Shown: in pieces, positions 43,526-53,640 of the stretch
Layout: each line of letters begins with the position of its first letter
Numbering within the stretch: the stretch's first letter is position 1
NCBI RefSeq assembly: GCF_900290285.1
Contig: NZ_LT985758.1
Coordinates: 1 to 64,000, forward strand
DNA: 64,000 bases
DNA from: Candidatus Centipeda massiliensis
GTDB lineage: Bacteria; Bacillota; Negativicutes; Selenomonadales; Selenomonadaceae
Reading direction: 5' to 3'
The notes under the pieces: generated by a model
Told to the model about the DNA's origin: nothing
Databases searched by the model: none
Seen by the model: only the letters and a program-made list of their open reading frames with translations
Program-made: the position numbers and the translations under genes

Positions 43526-43540
43526 TTTATCTGTTATAAT
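43513..43540 (+). promoter_or_regulatory. clpB promoter
   Basis: TTGACT, a 16-base spacer and TATAAT, 40 bases before the clpB start. Confidence 0.7.
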
Positions 43541-43580
43541 GGGGGCAAGAATGATGAAATGAACTGTGGAGGGACAGATT

Positions 43581-46154
43581 ATGGAACAGGATAAATACAC
43601 GGCGCGGACACTTGCCGCGCTGCAATCGGCACAGCAGATCGCGGCGATGCGCTACCATCAGGAAATCACGTCGGTGCACGTACTGCTCGCACTCGCGAAG
43701 GAGCCGGAGGGCTTGCTTGCAACCATCTTTGATGTCTGCGGCGTTGATCTGCCGATGCTCAAGGCGCGGCTCGAAAAGGAACTTGCCGCCATCCCGAGCG
43801 TGCGCGGGACGAATCGTCTCGGCATGGGGATGGATATGGTGCGCGTGCTCGGGCGAGCCGAGGAACTGGCGAAGTCGATGAAGGACGAATACGTCTCGAC
43901 GGAGCACCTCCTGCTCGCACTCATCACGGACGGGAGCGACGAGGTACAGAGCATCGCGCGTGAGTTCCGTCTGACGAAGAGCGCGGTGCAGGAGGCGATT
44001 CAGAAGCATCGCAAGCAGAATGTCACGAGCGACAACCCAGAGGAGGGCTATCAGTCGCTCGAAAAATACGGACGCGATCTGACAGCGGCTGCGCGTGCAA
44101 ACAAGCTCGACCCCGTGATCGGACGCGACGAGGAGATCCGTCGCTCGATTGAAATTCTCTCGCGCCGGACAAAAAACAACCCCGTGCTGATCGGTGAGCC
44201 GGGCGTTGGCAAGACGGCGATCGTCGAGGGGCTTGCTCGCCGCATTGTGGCAGGGGATGTGCCCGAGTCGCTGAAGAACAAGACGCTCTACTCGCTTGAT
44301 ATGGGCGCACTCGTTGCAGGTGCAAAATTTCGCGGCGAGTTTGAGGAACGCCTCAAGGGTGTGCTGAACGAAATCGCAAAGTCCGAGGGGCAGATTTTGC
44401 TCTTCATCGACGAGGTGCATACGGTTGTCGGTGCGGGTGCAGCAGAGGGTGCGATGGATGCGGGCAACCTATTGAAGCCGCTTCTTGCGCGCGGTGAGTT
44501 GCGCTGCATTGGTGCGACGACGCTGAACGAGTACCGCAAGTACATCGAGAAGGATACGGCGCTCGAACGCCGCTTCCAGCCCGTCATGGTCGGTGAGCCG
44601 AGCGTGGAGGACACGATCTCGATTCTGCGCGGGCTCAAGGAGCGCTACGAAGTGCATCACGGCGTGCGCATTCGTGACGCGGCACTCGTTGCGGCGGCGA
44701 CGCTCTCCGACCGCTATATCTCTGACCGCTTCCTGCCGGACAAGGCAATCGATCTCGTCGATGAGGCGGCGGCGAAGCTGCGCACGGAGATTGAATCCAT
44801 GCCCGCACCGCTTGACGAGATTCGGCGCAAGATTCTCCAACTCGACATCGAGGAGGAGGCATTGAAAAAAGAGACGGACGAGGCGTCGAAGGAAAAGCTT
44901 GCCTCTCTTGTTGCAGAGAAGGAGGAGCTGCACGCTGAAGAGGCGAAACTCCAAGCGAAGTGGGAGGAGGAAACACAGTCCATTCTGCGCGTGCGTGCCA
45001 TCAAGAAGGAGATGGACGAACTGCGCGGCGAGATGGAGGCGGCGGAGCGCGCCCAGAACCTTGCGCGTGCGTCGGAGCTGAAATACGGAAAGATGCCGGA
45101 ACTCGAGAAGAAGCTTGCGGAAGAGGAAGCGGCGATTGCCGCCAAGGCGGACGGTGAGCAGATGCTCAAGGAAGAGGTCGGCGAGGAGGACATCGCGCGT
45201 GTCGTCAGCCGTTGGACGGGTATTCCCGTGACGAAGATGATGACGGGCGAGCGCGAGAAGCTGCTCCGCCTTGAGGAGGTGCTGCACGAGCGCGTCGTCG
45301 GACAGGACGAGGCGGTGACGGCAGTCAGTGAGGCAATCCTGCGTGCGCGTGCGGGCATCAAGGATCCGAACCGTCCGATCGGTTCGTTTATCTTCCTCGG
45401 CCCCACGGGCGTCGGTAAGACGGAGCTTGCAAAGACCCTCGCCGAATCGCTCTTTGACGATGAGCGGAGCATGATCCGCATCGATATGAGCGAGTACATG
45501 GAGAAGCACAGTGTCTCGCGTCTCATCGGTGCGCCTCCGGGCTACGTCGGCTACGATGAGGGCGGACAGCTGACGGAGGCGGTGCGCCGCCGCCCGTACA
45601 GCGTCATTTTGCTCGACGAGATCGAGAAGGCGCATCGCGACGTGTTCAACGTGCTGCTGCAGATTCTCGACGACGGGCGTCTGACGGACGGCAAGGGGCG
45701 TGTCGTGAACTTCAAGAACACGGTCATCATCATGACAAGCAACCTTGGCTCGCATGAGATTCTGAGCAAGGACTACGCCGAGGCGGAGCAGGCGGTGCGC
45801 GCACTGCTCAAGGAGTATTTCCGCCCCGAGTTCCTGAACCGCGTGGATGATACGATTGTGTTTAAGGCACTCACAAAGGACAACGTGAAGCGCATCGCGG
45901 CGATCATGCTCGCGGCACTCAGCAAGCGTCTTGAGCGTCAGGCGGATATTCAGCTGACGTGGGACGATGCGGCGATTACGGCACTTGCAGACGAGGGGTT
46001 CGACCCCGACTTCGGTGCGCGTCCGCTGCGTCGCCTGCTCACGCATACCGTGGAGACGGCACTCTCGAAGAAGATCATCGCGGGTGATGTGCGCGGCGGC
46101 GATACCGTGGAGCTTGGCTTTGACGGGACGGAGTTTACGTTTAAGAGATTGTAA
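43581..46154 (+). CDS. clpB: ATP-dependent disaggregase ClpB
   Basis: ClpB rescues aggregated proteins with DnaK. ATG 43581 after GGAGGGA gives 857 residues. In order: Clp N-domain ([26 protein letters not shown]), AAA1 with [15 protein letters not shown] and [17 protein letters not shown], the coiled-coil M domain (~400-520, [20 protein letters not shown]), and AAA2 with [33 protein letters not shown] and the C-terminal GARPLRRLL. It has a strong own promoter with an inverted-repeat operator, suggesting heat-shock control. Confidence 0.95.
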   Translation: MEQDKYTARTLAALQSAQQIAAMRYHQEITSVHVLLALAKEPEGLLATIFDVCGVDLPMLKARLEKELAAIPSVRGTNRLGMGMDMVRVLGRAEELAKSMKDEYVSTEHLLLALITDGSDEVQSIAREFRLTKSAVQEAIQKHRKQNVTSDNPEEGYQSLEKYGRDLTAAARANKLDPVIGRDEEIRRSIEILSRRTKNNPVLIGEPGVGKTAIVEGLARRIVAGDVPESLKNKTLYSLDMGALVAGAKFRGEFEERLKGVLNEIAKSEGQILLFIDEVHTVVGAGAAEGAMDAGNLLKPLLARGELRCIGATTLNEYRKYIEKDTALERRFQPVMVGEPSVEDTISILRGLKERYEVHHGVRIRDAALVAAATLSDRYISDRFLPDKAIDLVDEAAAKLRTEIESMPAPLDEIRRKILQLDIEEEALKKETDEASKEKLASLVAEKEELHAEEAKLQAKWEEETQSILRVRAIKKEMDELRGEMEAAERAQNLARASELKYGKMPELEKKLAEEEAAIAAKADGEQMLKEEVGEEDIARVVSRWTGIPVTKMMTGEREKLLRLEEVLHERVVGQDEAVTAVSEAILRARAGIKDPNRPIGSFIFLGPTGVGKTELAKTLAESLFDDERSMIRIDMSEYMEKHSVSRLIGAPPGYVGYDEGGQLTEAVRRRPYSVILLDEIEKAHRDVFNVLLQILDDGRLTDGKGRVVNFKNTVIIMTSNLGSHEILSKDYAEAEQAVRALLKEYFRPEFLNRVDDTIVFKALTKDNVKRIAAIMLAALSKRLERQADIQLTWDDAAITALADEGFDPDFGARPLRRLLTHTVETALSKKIIAGDVRGGDTVELGFDGTEFTFKRL

Positions 46155-46162
46155 GAATAGGG

Positions 46163-46194
46163 GGCTGCTCTTTTTTCGGAGCAGCCCTCTTTTC
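46163..46194 (+). terminator. Terminator after clpB
   Basis: GGGCTGCTC pairs perfectly with GAGCAGCCC across 8 bases and is followed by TCTTTT. Confidence 0.85.
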
Positions 46195-46287
46195 GTATCA
46201 AAGGTTACAGTACTTTTTCATCGCTGTGCGTTATAATCATCACACAGAGATGATGATGTACGATAATATAGATAAAGGAGAGAACCC

Positions 46288-47733
46288 ATGGAAAAGGTAC
46301 TCGATTTGAAAAAGACGGTCGCCGAGCTGGTGGAGGAGAATCCCGAAGTAAAGGAGATCATGGCGGGGATCGGCTTTAAGGAGATTACAAATCCCGTCGC
46401 ACTGAATGTGATGGGGCGCATTATGACAATCCCACGCGGTGCGGCGGTGAAGGGGATTGAACTCTCGAAGGTCATCGCGGCGTTCGAGGAGCGCGGATAT
46501 CAGGTGATCAGCGATGATGCACAGTCGCGTCAGGGACGCATACGGAACTTTATCGAGCGTCTTTCCGACGGTGAGGATCTTGAGTCTGTCCGAAAGGACT
46601 TCGTGCAGGAGTTCAGCCACGTTGACGCACAGGAGATCATGACGGCGGAGCAGACCCTCATCAAGGAGGGGATGCCGATCACAGAGGTGCAGCGTCTCTG
46701 CGATGTGCATTCGGCGCTCTTTCACGGCGTGGCAAGCGAGCCGCCGGCGGGTGCGCTTTCACATGACGAGATTCACGCACAGGCGGCATCGGTGAATCCC
46801 GACGATATCGACGCGCTGCCCGAGGGGCATCCGCTCACGATCCTGCGTGCGGAGAATGCAGCACTTGAGACCCTGCTTGACACGATTGAGGGCGAGCTGG
46901 ACGGTGCAAAGCGTACGGAGGTCATGCTCCAGCACATGCTTGCACTCGGTGATGTGCGCTCCCACTACATCAAGAAGGAAGAGCTGCTGATGCCGATTCT
47001 CTACGACTACGGTGTCACGGGACCCTCGCAGGTCATGTGGGGCATCGACGATGAGATGAAGCGCGAGCTCGCCATGGTTATCAAGGCACTTAAGGCGGAT
47101 GAAGAGACGCTGCCCATGTATGAGGCACGGATCCGTGCACTCACGCAGCGCATCCGTGAGATGATCTTCAAGGAGGAGAAGATTCTCTTCCCGCTCAGCC
47201 TACGCTATTTCACGCAGATGGAATGGTATCGCTGCTATCATGACCTGCCGGATATGGGCATCTCGTTCGGCGTTCCGATTCTCGCATGGGAGGCGGCGCA
47301 GCCGTGGCTCGATCAGGAGGCAGCGCGTCTCGCACAGTCCCAGGTGGGAGGGAAGCTCCAGTTCCCAACGGGCGAACTGTCGATGGAGCAGCTGACGACA
47401 ATCCTTCAGCTCCTGCCCGTGGACATCACCTTTATCGACAAGGACGATGTGGTTCGCTTCTTCACGAACGAGGGGCAGGTATTCACGCGTCCGCTGTCCG
47501 CACTCGGACGCGATGTGATCAACTGTCATCCGCCCGAAATCATCCCCGTGGTGCGGAATCTGATTGCCGACTTCAAAGCGAAGAAGCGCACGCAGATGAT
47601 TGTGCACCGCTACATCCGCGAGCGTCCGATCCGCGTGCAGTATCAGGCGATGTATGATAAGTCGGGCGAGTACATTGGCACGGTCGAGTTCGTGACCGAC
47701 CACGCAGAGCCGTTGGAAAAATTCCGTCGCTGA
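46288..47733 (+). CDS. DUF1858/DUF438 protein with hemerythrin-like and PAS domains
   Basis: The 481-residue protein reads, in order: DUF1858 (~3-60, LDLKKTVAELVEENPEVKEI), DUF438 (~85-155, RIRNFIERLSDGEDLESVRK), a hemerythrin-like four-helix domain (~180-320) with candidate iron ligands in HPLTILRAEN, VRSHYIKKEELLMPIL and FKEEKILFPL, and a C-terminal PAS domain (~375-475, LPVDITFIDKDDVVRFF). Such proteins are probably oxygen, redox or NO sensors. It stands alone, with GGAGAG before ATG 46288. Confidence 0.82.
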   Translation: MEKVLDLKKTVAELVEENPEVKEIMAGIGFKEITNPVALNVMGRIMTIPRGAAVKGIELSKVIAAFEERGYQVISDDAQSRQGRIRNFIERLSDGEDLESVRKDFVQEFSHVDAQEIMTAEQTLIKEGMPITEVQRLCDVHSALFHGVASEPPAGALSHDEIHAQAASVNPDDIDALPEGHPLTILRAENAALETLLDTIEGELDGAKRTEVMLQHMLALGDVRSHYIKKEELLMPILYDYGVTGPSQVMWGIDDEMKRELAMVIKALKADEETLPMYEARIRALTQRIREMIFKEEKILFPLSLRYFTQMEWYRCYHDLPDMGISFGVPILAWEAAQPWLDQEAARLAQSQVGGKLQFPTGELSMEQLTTILQLLPVDITFIDKDDVVRFFTNEGQVFTRPLSALGRDVINCHPPEIIPVVRNLIADFKAKKRTQMIVHRYIRERPIRVQYQAMYDKSGEYIGTVEFVTDHAEPLEKFRR

Positions 47734-47770
47734 GACGTGACATAAGGATATGACAATACAATGAGTTCTT

Positions 47771-47808
47771 AGGCATGAACTGGCACGAAGCCGCTTCATG
47801 CCTTTTTT
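47771..47808 (+). terminator. Terminator after the DUF438 gene
   Basis: AGGCATGAA pairs with TTCATGCCT across 15 bases and is followed by TTTTTT. Confidence 0.8.
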
Positions 47809-47826
47809 GATTGGATTCCTTTAGTC

Positions 47827-47855
47827 TTGACATTATTTATTGAAGTGCATACTAT
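47827..47855 (+). promoter_or_regulatory. Promoter of the UDG-like/PARG cassette
   Basis: TTGACA, a 17-base spacer and TACTAT, 31 bases before ATG 47887. Confidence 0.65.
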
Positions 47856-47886
47856 GATACTAGTAATTGTATAAGGAGGGGCAGAA

Positions 47887-48636
47887 ATGAACAAACGTGA
47901 AGCCTATGAAAAGCTTGTAAAAGATGCGCGGAAGTTCTATCAAGAACAGGATGGATCTTCTTTTCTGATGCCGCTTGATGAGACGTTTGGTGTTTGTGAA
48001 GAAATCAACCTTTATACCTATTGGCAGGGCAGAGGATATGCCGAAACGACGCCGGAAATCAAATACTTGTTGGTTGGACAGGACTGGGGCAACCCATATT
48101 CTGCGCCGAAGACTTTTCAAGATAGGATCAGAGAGATTATCAGCGGAAAAGATTTACCGTATATCAGCGACGAAAAGAGCATGGACAGTGGGTTTCAAAC
48201 GGATAAAAACTTGATTGAGCTCTTTCGTCATTTGGGTTATGAAATTGCACAACAGCGGTACGATGAGCTTTTCTTTACGAATTTTTGCTTGGGCTATAGG
48301 CGTAAAGAAAGCAGCAGGGGCATGAAGAAGGAACTCATGAATAAGGACAGGGAGCGTTTTCGGGAGTTATGTGCCATATTGCAGCCAAAGAATATTTTGT
48401 GCTTGGGACGTATGAGCTTTGAATGTGTTTATAAGGCACTCGTAAAAGGATCCAGAATACCATATAAGGGCTATATGAAATATATCGAAGAACATCCACA
48501 GATCAACGCGGATCCTGCGTATGGGGGCGGGGTGATATATCCGCTGGCACATTGCGGCGGTCTTGGGATAAGGAATCGACCATTGGAGCAGCAAATTGAA
48601 GATTGGAAGTGGGTCGGGGAGACCTCCATGCAATGA
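47887..48636 (+). CDS. Uracil-DNA-glycosylase-superfamily-like protein (cassette gene 1)
   Basis: The 249-residue protein shows UDG-like landmarks: KYLLVGQDWGNPY (59-71), similar to the GQDPYH water-activating loop; FFTNFCLGYRR (129-139); PKNILCLGRMSF (167-178); and PLAHCGGLG (219-227) where the HPS-type loop is expected. A canonical catalytic Asp is present in GQDW. Length is typical of the superfamily. A GGAGGGG ribosome binding site precedes ATG 47887. The gene is AT-richer than its neighbours and is followed by a PARG gene 21 bases on. Substrate is unknown. Confidence 0.6.
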   Translation: MNKREAYEKLVKDARKFYQEQDGSSFLMPLDETFGVCEEINLYTYWQGRGYAETTPEIKYLLVGQDWGNPYSAPKTFQDRIREIISGKDLPYISDEKSMDSGFQTDKNLIELFRHLGYEIAQQRYDELFFTNFCLGYRRKESSRGMKKELMNKDRERFRELCAILQPKNILCLGRMSFECVYKALVKGSRIPYKGYMKYIEEHPQINADPAYGGGVIYPLAHCGGLGIRNRPLEQQIEDWKWVGETSMQ

Positions 48637-48657
48637 GATGAAAAAGGAGGGGCTGCG

Positions 48658-49611
48658 ATGTCTCGGCAGGAACGCAGGCGAATCGCGGAAGAAACCATAC
48701 AGATTACGCATCAAGGCAGGTACCAAAAGCATGGCAAAACAATACTTCTTCCCAAAGAGGACTATAGCGCAGCAATTCTCATAGATGACAAAGAGGCAAA
48801 ACGCTGTGGAGAAGCCGTAAAAAGTGGCTGCTCCATATCAGATACTCCTGATATCTATGTTTTGGATGTAGATTCTTTTGCCTGTGCCGAGGGAATGGAG
48901 AACGTCCTCGTAATGAATTTCGCCAATGCACATGTACCCGGTGGCGGATTTCGAAATGGCGCAAATGCACAGGAAGAATGTTTGTGCAGAGAGAGCACGC
49001 TCTATCATTCAATAGGCGGCGATGCGGCATACGAGATGTATGACTATAACAATCGTCGGAAAAATGCCTGTGATTCCGACTACATGATACTATCTCCCCA
49101 TGTATGCGTCTTTCGGGATCTTCATGATGATTTTTTGGATGAGCCGTTTCTGACCTCTGTCATTACGATTCCTGCACCGAACCGCAACGGTGCGGCGCGG
49201 GAGGTTTCTCCCGCTGTGCTGTCCCGTGTAATGCAATCAAGGCTAAGGAAAATGTTTGCCGTTGCCGCAGCGCATGGGTATTCGTCACTCGTTCTTGGCG
49301 CATGGGGATGCGGTGCATTTGGGCACGACCCGTATAGCGTTGCAAAGTATTTTTATGATATTCTTATGGATGAAGGGTATCACAAATACTTTCAGACAAT
49401 AGCATTTGCAATTATTGATAGAGGTGAAAAGAAAAATTTTCGCGCATTTGCAGATGTCTTTCAGGATGTTGGAACAATATGCACCAATGATACATCTGAA
49501 GCCGTGACAGCAGCACCGGGATTTTATCAAACAAATAAATCATCCGTCCACCAAGAGAACACATCTGCGTTTGGTGTAGTGCATTCAAAAAGGCTCACGG
49601 AAGAACATTGA
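48658..49611 (+). CDS. TIGR02452-type microbial poly(ADP-ribose) glycohydrolase
   Basis: The 317-residue protein matches the bacterial-type PARG family: an N-terminal helical part (MSRQERRRIAEETIQITHQG), a macro-like domain with VLVMNFANAHVPGGGFRNGA, and the catalytic GGG-X7-QEE motif, here G95-G97 and Q105-E107. VLGAWGCGAFGHDP is the second ligand loop. The family removes ADP-ribose from proteins or nucleic acid. It follows the UDG-like gene by 21 bases with GGAGGGG before the ATG, so the two form one transcription unit ending at 49641. The last ~45 residues look unstructured. Confidence 0.82.
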   Translation: MSRQERRRIAEETIQITHQGRYQKHGKTILLPKEDYSAAILIDDKEAKRCGEAVKSGCSISDTPDIYVLDVDSFACAEGMENVLVMNFANAHVPGGGFRNGANAQEECLCRESTLYHSIGGDAAYEMYDYNNRRKNACDSDYMILSPHVCVFRDLHDDFLDEPFLTSVITIPAPNRNGAAREVSPAVLSRVMQSRLRKMFAVAAAHGYSSLVLGAWGCGAFGHDPYSVAKYFYDILMDEGYHKYFQTIAFAIIDRGEKKNFRAFADVFQDVGTICTNDTSEAVTAAPGFYQTNKSSVHQENTSAFGVVHSKRLTEEH

Positions 49612-49617
49612 TCGAAG

Positions 49618-49645
49618 TCTGTCAAGAAAAATACTTGACAGGCTT
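49618..49645 (+). terminator. Terminator of the UDG-like/PARG cassette, overlapping the ylxM promoter
   Basis: CTGTCAAG pairs perfectly with CTTGACAG over a 7-base loop and is followed by GCTTTTCG. The right arm is also the -35 box TTGACA of the downstream promoter. Confidence 0.55.
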
Positions 49646-49663
49646 TTCGTTTGCCGTTATAAT
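49635..49663 (+). promoter_or_regulatory. Promoter for ylxM-ffh
   Basis: TTGACA, a 17-base spacer and TATAAT: a near-consensus sigma-70 promoter, 30 bases before ATG 49693. Confidence 0.8.
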
Positions 49664-49692
49664 TCCAACAGTGTTTAGAACAGGTGATGTGC

Positions 49693-50054
49693 ATGGAGCG
49701 ACTTTACGAGCTCGCACGGCTGTATGATCTCTACGGCGGGCTTCTCACGGGAAAGCAGCGGGAGTGTCTGCGTCTGCACATCGCGGAGGACTTTTCCCTC
49801 GCGGAGATTGGCGAGGAGCTGGGCATCACGCGGCAGGCGGCGCATGACAATATTCGCCGCGCAGAGCGTGCGCTCACGGAGATGGAGGAGACACTCGGAC
49901 TCCTAGCGCGTCAACAGGCACAGGAGCAGGTACTTACCGCCATCTGTGCGGAGCTTCGTGCACTCAGAGAACCGATTGCGTGTGCTGATGTGCGGCGCAT
50001 CGCGGACGAACTGGAACAATACACATCACAGGATGATACGAAGGAGGTGGGAGA

Positions 50055-50058
<4 letters not shown>
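49693..50058 (+). CDS. ylxM: YlxM-like SRP-associated helix-turn-helix protein (UPF0122)
   Basis: The 121-residue protein has a sigma-70-region-4-like helix-turn-helix: LYDLYGGLLTGKQRECLRLH, FSLAEIGEELGITRQAAHDN and IRRAERALTEME. YlxM is thought to modulate the signal recognition particle, consistent with its place directly before ffh (4-base overlap). ATG 49693 is chosen for spacing to AGGTGA; ATG 49687 and GTG 49684 are alternatives. Confidence 0.88.
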
Positions 50059-51431
<1,373 letters not shown>

Positions 51432-51467
51432 CACAGTAAATATCACACAACGAAAGGTGGTGAGATT

Positions 51468-51743
51468 ATGGCAGTCAAGATTCGTTTGAACCGCATGGGT
51501 GCGAAGAAGAATCCCTTTTATCGCATTGTGGTCGCCGACTCGCGTGCACCGCGTGACGGTCGATTCATCGAGATCCTTGGAAACTACGATCCGTCGAAGC
51601 AGCCCGCCGTCGTCAGCATTGACGAGGAGAAGGCAATCGATTGGATGAAGAAGGGCGCACAGCCGACCGATACGGTCAGGAACCTCCTGAGCAAGAACGG
51701 CACGATGGCGAAATTCGTCGAGGCAAAGCGTCAGAAGGACTGA
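51468..51743 (+). CDS. rpsP: 30S ribosomal protein S16
   Basis: The 91-residue protein matches S16 throughout: [33 protein letters not shown] and [23 protein letters not shown] 51468 has AAAGGTGG upstream. It lies between ffh and the KH-domain gene, the common Firmicutes arrangement. Confidence 0.95.
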   Translation: MAVKIRLNRMGAKKNPFYRIVVADSRAPRDGRFIEILGNYDPSKQPAVVSIDEEKAIDWMKKGAQPTDTVRNLLSKNGTMAKFVEAKRQKD

Positions 51744-51822
51744 CAAATACAGCGCGTGAGCGGGGGATCCATCTCGGTGATCTCTCGCGGCGTGCGTATT
51801 GCGATGAGGAGAGACGACCAGC

Positions 51823-52050
51823 GTGAAAGAGATAGTCGAGGTTATCGCAAAATCCTTGGTCGATCATCCGGAAGCTGTCGTCGTTGACGAAACGCAGGAT
51901 GATCAGGAGATCATATTGAGACTTCGTGTGGCAGAGGATGACATGGGCAAGGTCATTGGCAAGCAGGGGCGTATCGCAAAAGCGCTGCGCAGTGTCGTCA
52001 AGGCTGCCGCGACGAAGGAGAATAAGAGGGCGATGGTCGAGATCGGCTGA
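51823..52050 (+). CDS. khpA: KH-domain RNA-binding protein KhpA
   Basis: This 75-residue protein is one KH domain with the nucleic-acid loop VIGKQGRIAKALRSVV. KhpA (YlqC) forms a dimer with KhpB and affects RNA metabolism and cell elongation in Firmicutes. The start is GTG 51823 behind GAGGAGAG. Position between rpsP and ylqD/rimM is conserved. Confidence 0.92.
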   Translation: MKEIVEVIAKSLVDHPEAVVVDETQDDQEIILRLRVAEDDMGKVIGKQGRIAKALRSVVKAAATKENKRAMVEIG

Positions 52051-52068
52051 GCCTATAGGAAGCATGGC

Positions 52069-52100
52069 AACGGCGTGCGTCTCAGACGGTCGCCGTTTTT
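52069..52100 (+). terminator. Possible terminator or attenuator after khpA
   Basis: AACGGCG pairs with CGCCGTT across 15 bases and runs into TTTTT, 20 bases before the ylqD start. As rimM lies downstream, it may reduce rather than stop transcription. Confidence 0.5.
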
Positions 52101-52119
52101 GCATAAGGAGAGATACAGG

Positions 52120-52530
52120 GTGGATTCTATTTCAATCAAGGTGCCTGTCACCGTTAAAGCAAAGCTGACGGAGAAGCTGCGCGCAAAGATGCTCAAGGAG
52201 ATGGAGGAAGGTCTCAGTCGCGCGGAGCTTGAGGTGCAGCAGCTCGGCATTCAAGAGAAGCGCGTCATGCAGGAAGCGGAGCAGGGCGAGCTGACGCCGC
52301 AGGCGATCCAGCACATCAATGCGATTCGGCAGGAGCGTCAGCGGCGGATCGACTACATCGAGGAGACGACGGCACATCGCGAGGAACTGCAGAAGTTTGT
52401 CGAGGGCGCGGAGATCGTGCAGGGCACCCTTGAGCGACAGGTCGAGGCAAAGGTCGGCGACGATATGCGCGAGCTGATGAACGTCGAGATTTTGGTGGAA
52501 GATGACAAGATTATCGCCATCCGTTCCTGA
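52120..52530 (+). CDS. ylqD: YlqD family protein
   Basis: The 136-residue protein starts at GTG 52120. It begins with a short beta segment (SISIKVPVTVKAKLTEKLRA) followed by a long coiled coil (about 20-100) rich in Glu/Arg, and ends VGDDMRELMNVEILVEDDKII. The family is found next to khpA and rimM in Firmicutes; its function is unknown. It overlaps rimM by 29 bases. Confidence 0.8.
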   Translation: MDSISIKVPVTVKAKLTEKLRAKMLKEMEEGLSRAELEVQQLGIQEKRVMQEAEQGELTPQAIQHINAIRQERQRRIDYIEETTAHREELQKFVEGAEIVQGTLERQVEAKVGDDMRELMNVEILVEDDKIIAIRS

Positions 52531-53011
52531 CGGACGTATCGTTATCGGGCGCGTTGGTGCGGCACACGGGATTCACGGCGACCTGCGCATCATTCCACTG
52601 ACAGACTTTCCCGAGCGGTTTTCTGCGCTGCGCGAAGTCATGGTGGGGGATGAACTCCTACACGTCGCGCATGTAAAGCCGCAGGGGAAGAACTTTCTCA
52701 TGCGCTTTCGTGAGTACACCGTCCGCGAGGACGCGCAGCGCTTGACGGGACGGCTGCTTACCGTTGCACGCGCGGAGGCAGCACCTCTCGATGAAGGCGA
52801 GTACTACGTCTTTGATATTGTGGGGCTGACGGTGTACGATGAGGAGGACAATGAGCTCGGCTCGGTCGAGAATGTTCTCCGCACAGGCAGCAACGATGTC
52901 TATGCTGTGCGCAGTGAGGATGGGCGCGAGCTTCTCATACCTGCACTGCGCGCGGTTGTGCAGTCGATTGACGTGCCGAGCGGACGTATGACGGTACGTC
53001 TGCCGGAGTAG
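52502..53011 (+). CDS. rimM: Ribosome maturation factor RimM
   Basis: RimM helps assemble the 30S head around S19. The 169-residue protein has the N-terminal domain IVIGRVGAAHGIHGDLRIIP and the PRC-barrel part (EYYVFDIVGLTVYDEEDNEL GSVENVL, GRELLIPAL). ATG 52502 overlaps ylqD. In most bacteria trmD and rplS follow; here a terminator and the tsaE promoter follow instead. Confidence 0.93.
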   Translation: MTRLSPSVPDGRIVIGRVGAAHGIHGDLRIIPLTDFPERFSALREVMVGDELLHVAHVKPQGKNFLMRFREYTVREDAQRLTGRLLTVARAEAAPLDEGEYYVFDIVGLTVYDEEDNELGSVENVLRTGSNDVYAVRSEDGRELLIPALRAVVQSIDVPSGRMTVRLPE

Positions 53012-53016
53012 GCGGA

Positions 53017-53055
53017 TGCGGAGAAGATTAAGATGCTTCTCCGTTCCGCTTTTTC
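53017..53055 (+). terminator. Terminator after rimM
   Basis: CGGAGAAG pairs perfectly with CTTCTCCG across 9 bases and is followed by TTCCGCTTTTTC. Confidence 0.75.
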
Positions 53056-53056
53056 T

Positions 53057-53085
53057 TTGCGGAAAATCTTTTCTCATGTTATAAT
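53057..53085 (+). promoter_or_regulatory. Promoter for the tsaE-tsaB-rimI-tsaD operon
   Basis: TTGCGG, a 17-base spacer and TATAAT, 78 bases before tsaE. Confidence 0.6.
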
Positions 53086-53163
53086 AAATCAAATTGTTTC
53101 GGTTTTTTGGGGAAGCGTTGACCGAGTATGTTCATGCTTCCTGCATTCAAAAGGGGACGGAAT

Positions 53164-53640
53164 ATGCTCACCTGTATCACGCATTCGCCTGAGGAGACTG
53201 CGCATTTAGCGGGAACGATTGGTAAAATCATCCACGAGGGGACGGTGATCTGCCTCGATGGAGAACTTGGGGTGGGCAAGACCCTCTTCGTGCGTGCGCT
53301 GGCGCGGACGCTCGGCGTGGAGAGCGATGTGACGAGTCCGACGTTCAACCTCATGAACATCTACGAGGCGGCGTGTCCCATCGTGCATTTCGATCTCTAT
53401 CGAATTGAATCCGAGGAGGAACTCGAGGACATCGGCTTCTATGAGTATGTGGAGGCAACGGAGGGGATCGTACTGATCGAGTGGGCGGAGAAATTCCCCG
53501 ATGCGATGCCCACCGACCGTCTGCAGGTGAACATCACGGCGCTCGGGGCAGAGCAGAGGCAGTTTACCTTTGCCGCCGAAGGGGAATTGAGCACGGCACT
53601 GTTGGAGGAGTTGAGCGAGATTGTCGATCCTGAGCATTGA
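53164..53640 (+). CDS. tsaE: tRNA threonylcarbamoyladenosine biosynthesis ATPase TsaE
   Basis: TsaE is the ATPase of the t6A-forming complex with TsaB and TsaD. ATG 53164 behind AAGGGGACGG gives 158 residues. The P-loop is [18 protein letters not shown], followed by [29 protein letters not shown] and [11 protein letters not shown]. An upstream in-frame ATG at 53128 lacks a ribosome binding site. It overlaps tsaB by 20 bases. Confidence 0.93.
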   Translation: MLTCITHSPEETAHLAGTIGKIIHEGTVICLDGELGVGKTLFVRALARTLGVESDVTSPTFNLMNIYEAACPIVHFDLYRIESEEELEDIGFYEYVEATEGIVLIEWAEKFPDAMPTDRLQVNITALGAEQRQFTFAAEGELSTALLEELSEIVDPEH

